Below the pieces are notes generated by a model. It was not told the DNA's origin and made no database searches. It was given only the letters and a program-made list of their open reading frames with translations. This document shows, piece after piece, positions 21,461 to 21,806 of a DNA stretch of 21,806 nt (its first letter is position 1; each line of letters opens with the position of its first letter). This DNA is from Apostichopus parvimensis (taxonomy: Eukaryota; Echinodermata; Holothuroidea; Aspidochirotida; Stichopodidae), in contig JXUT01143082.1 of assembly GCA_000934455.1 (NCBI GenBank), positions 1-21,806 on the forward strand, written 5' to 3'. Made by a program: the position numbers and the translations under genes.

Positions 21461-21468
21461 TCACGTGA
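21461..21468. promoter_or_regulatory. E-box TCACGTGA (3 of 3)
   Basis: The 8-base palindrome TCACGTGA, extended to ATCACGTGAT, is the preferred form for MITF/TFE-type factors (M-box/CLEAR-like). It lies about 225 bases upstream of the candidate start. Confidence 0.42.
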
Positions 21469-21590
21469 TTGAAGCCCTGAATTGGCGGGCACTTGAAAGA
21501 TACAATAACAAGGATGTTTACCAACCATGCCATGAAACATGTTAAAAAGATGTCAAGCCTATACAACCCCCGATTCAACAATTTAAGCGT

Positions 21591-21602
21591 TACATGCATG
21601 TA
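21591..21602. promoter_or_regulatory. 12-bp palindrome TACATGCATGTA
   Basis: A perfect palindrome centred on ATGCAT lies about 90 bases before the candidate start codon. Related TGCATGTA words occur at several places in the window, so a specific role is uncertain. Confidence 0.35.
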
Positions 21603-21674
21603 CAATATGAATTAAAGATTTAAATGTCCGGCGTGCATAAATAACAATGAATCGGATGAAACGACGGTTATAAG

Positions 21675-21682
21675 ACGGAAGT
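21675..21682 (+). promoter_or_regulatory. ETS-like ACGGAAGT
   Basis: ACGGAAGT is close to the ETS-family site (CCGGAAGT) that often sits at transcription starts of broadly expressed animal genes. It lies just 9 bases before the candidate ATG, so the transcript would have to start very near or above it. CATAAATA at about 21635-21642 is the nearest TATA-like word. Confidence 0.3.
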
Positions 21683-21690
21683 TTAACAAC

Positions 21691-21765
21691 ATGGCCCACG
21701 CCGACTCGATGGATGGATCCTCTGTGCAAACAATGGAGTCACACCATGCATACACATCATGTACG
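21691..21765 (+). CDS. candidate first coding exon of a plus-strand gene (continues beyond window)
   Basis: The ATG has a strong start context (AACAACATGGC). The 25 codons have balanced GC and codon use (MAHADSMDG, then SSVQTMESHH, ending TSCT). They end at ACG|GTACGC, a possible splice donor. If not spliced, the frame stops at 21775-21777 after 28 codons. An earlier GTACGG at 21761 is an alternative donor. The segment sits in the CpG-rich block just downstream of E-boxes, CRE-like sites and an ETS-like word, as a promoter-first-exon unit would. The serine/histidine-rich start gives no family clue, and the rest of the gene would lie beyond 21806. Confidence 0.38.
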
Positions 21766-21806
21766 GTACGCCTATAACAATAGGTTATGTGCTATTCACA
21801 AACATC

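Larger units (their letters stand above)
16801..21806. other. CpG-replete, promoter/intergenic-like block
   Basis: Hand-counted CpG density rises to about 18 per kb at 16.4-17.4 kb and then to about 24-35 per kb through the right end. That is roughly four times the left block, without an equally large rise in GC. In mosaic invertebrate methylomes this is the pattern of unmethylated DNA around gene starts and between genes. The block holds the SINE, several hairpins, the E-box cluster and the candidate start exons on both strands. Confidence 0.6.

Noticed and set aside
21669..21675. TTATAAG as a TATA box for the 21691 start
   Set aside because: A start site about 30 bases downstream would fall inside the coding segment, so it cannot drive that ATG.

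Overview
This window looks like nuclear DNA from an animal, most likely a marine invertebrate and possibly an echinoderm. It is AT-rich (roughly 35% GC by eye) and has no long open reading frames, no bacterial-style gene packing and no ribosome binding sites. It carries microsatellites, minisatellites and a tRNA-derived SINE. The SINE's central block, CCTTGGGCAAGGC followed by CCAGGTGTATAAATGG, resembles SINEs I recall from echinoderms and other marine animals. The species call is inference.

The strongest large-scale signal is a change in CpG density. By hand count, positions 1 to about 16,400 carry only about 7-8 CpG per kb. Positions 17,400-21,806 carry about 28-30 per kb, with the switch at about 16.8-17.0 kb. 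In invertebrates with mosaic gene-body methylation, CpG-depleted blocks usually mark transcribed, germline-methylated gene bodies, and CpG-replete blocks mark promoters and intergenic DNA. My working model is a CpG-poor body of a minus-strand gene on the left, an unmethylated intergenic/promoter zone of about 4.5 kb, and the start of a plus-strand gene at the right edge.

A few splice-bounded open segments fit that model. The best minus-strand candidate is 7282-7386 (35 codons, good acceptor and donor). A weaker one lies at 9707-9760 (18 codons), and a possible start exon at 17155-17180. At the right end, 21691-21765 could be the first coding exon of a plus-strand gene. It follows a cluster of three CACGTG E-boxes and two TGACGTAA elements in opposite orientation. 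I cannot name any of these proteins, and all the exon calls are by eye.

The repeat content is clearer. It includes an (AG)18 microsatellite (221-256), a 28-bp minisatellite (11218-11356), a diverged ~204-bp duplication (10775-11175) and a 43-bp tandem array (12422-13203). Part of the 43-bp array is organised as a 130-bp higher-order repeat of three monomer types. Two G-quadruplex-compatible tracts (10407-10443 minus, 20139-20175 plus) and two clear hairpins (5411-5431, 19935-19969) complete the picture. No CRISPR array, rRNA, intact tRNA or complete protein gene is visible.
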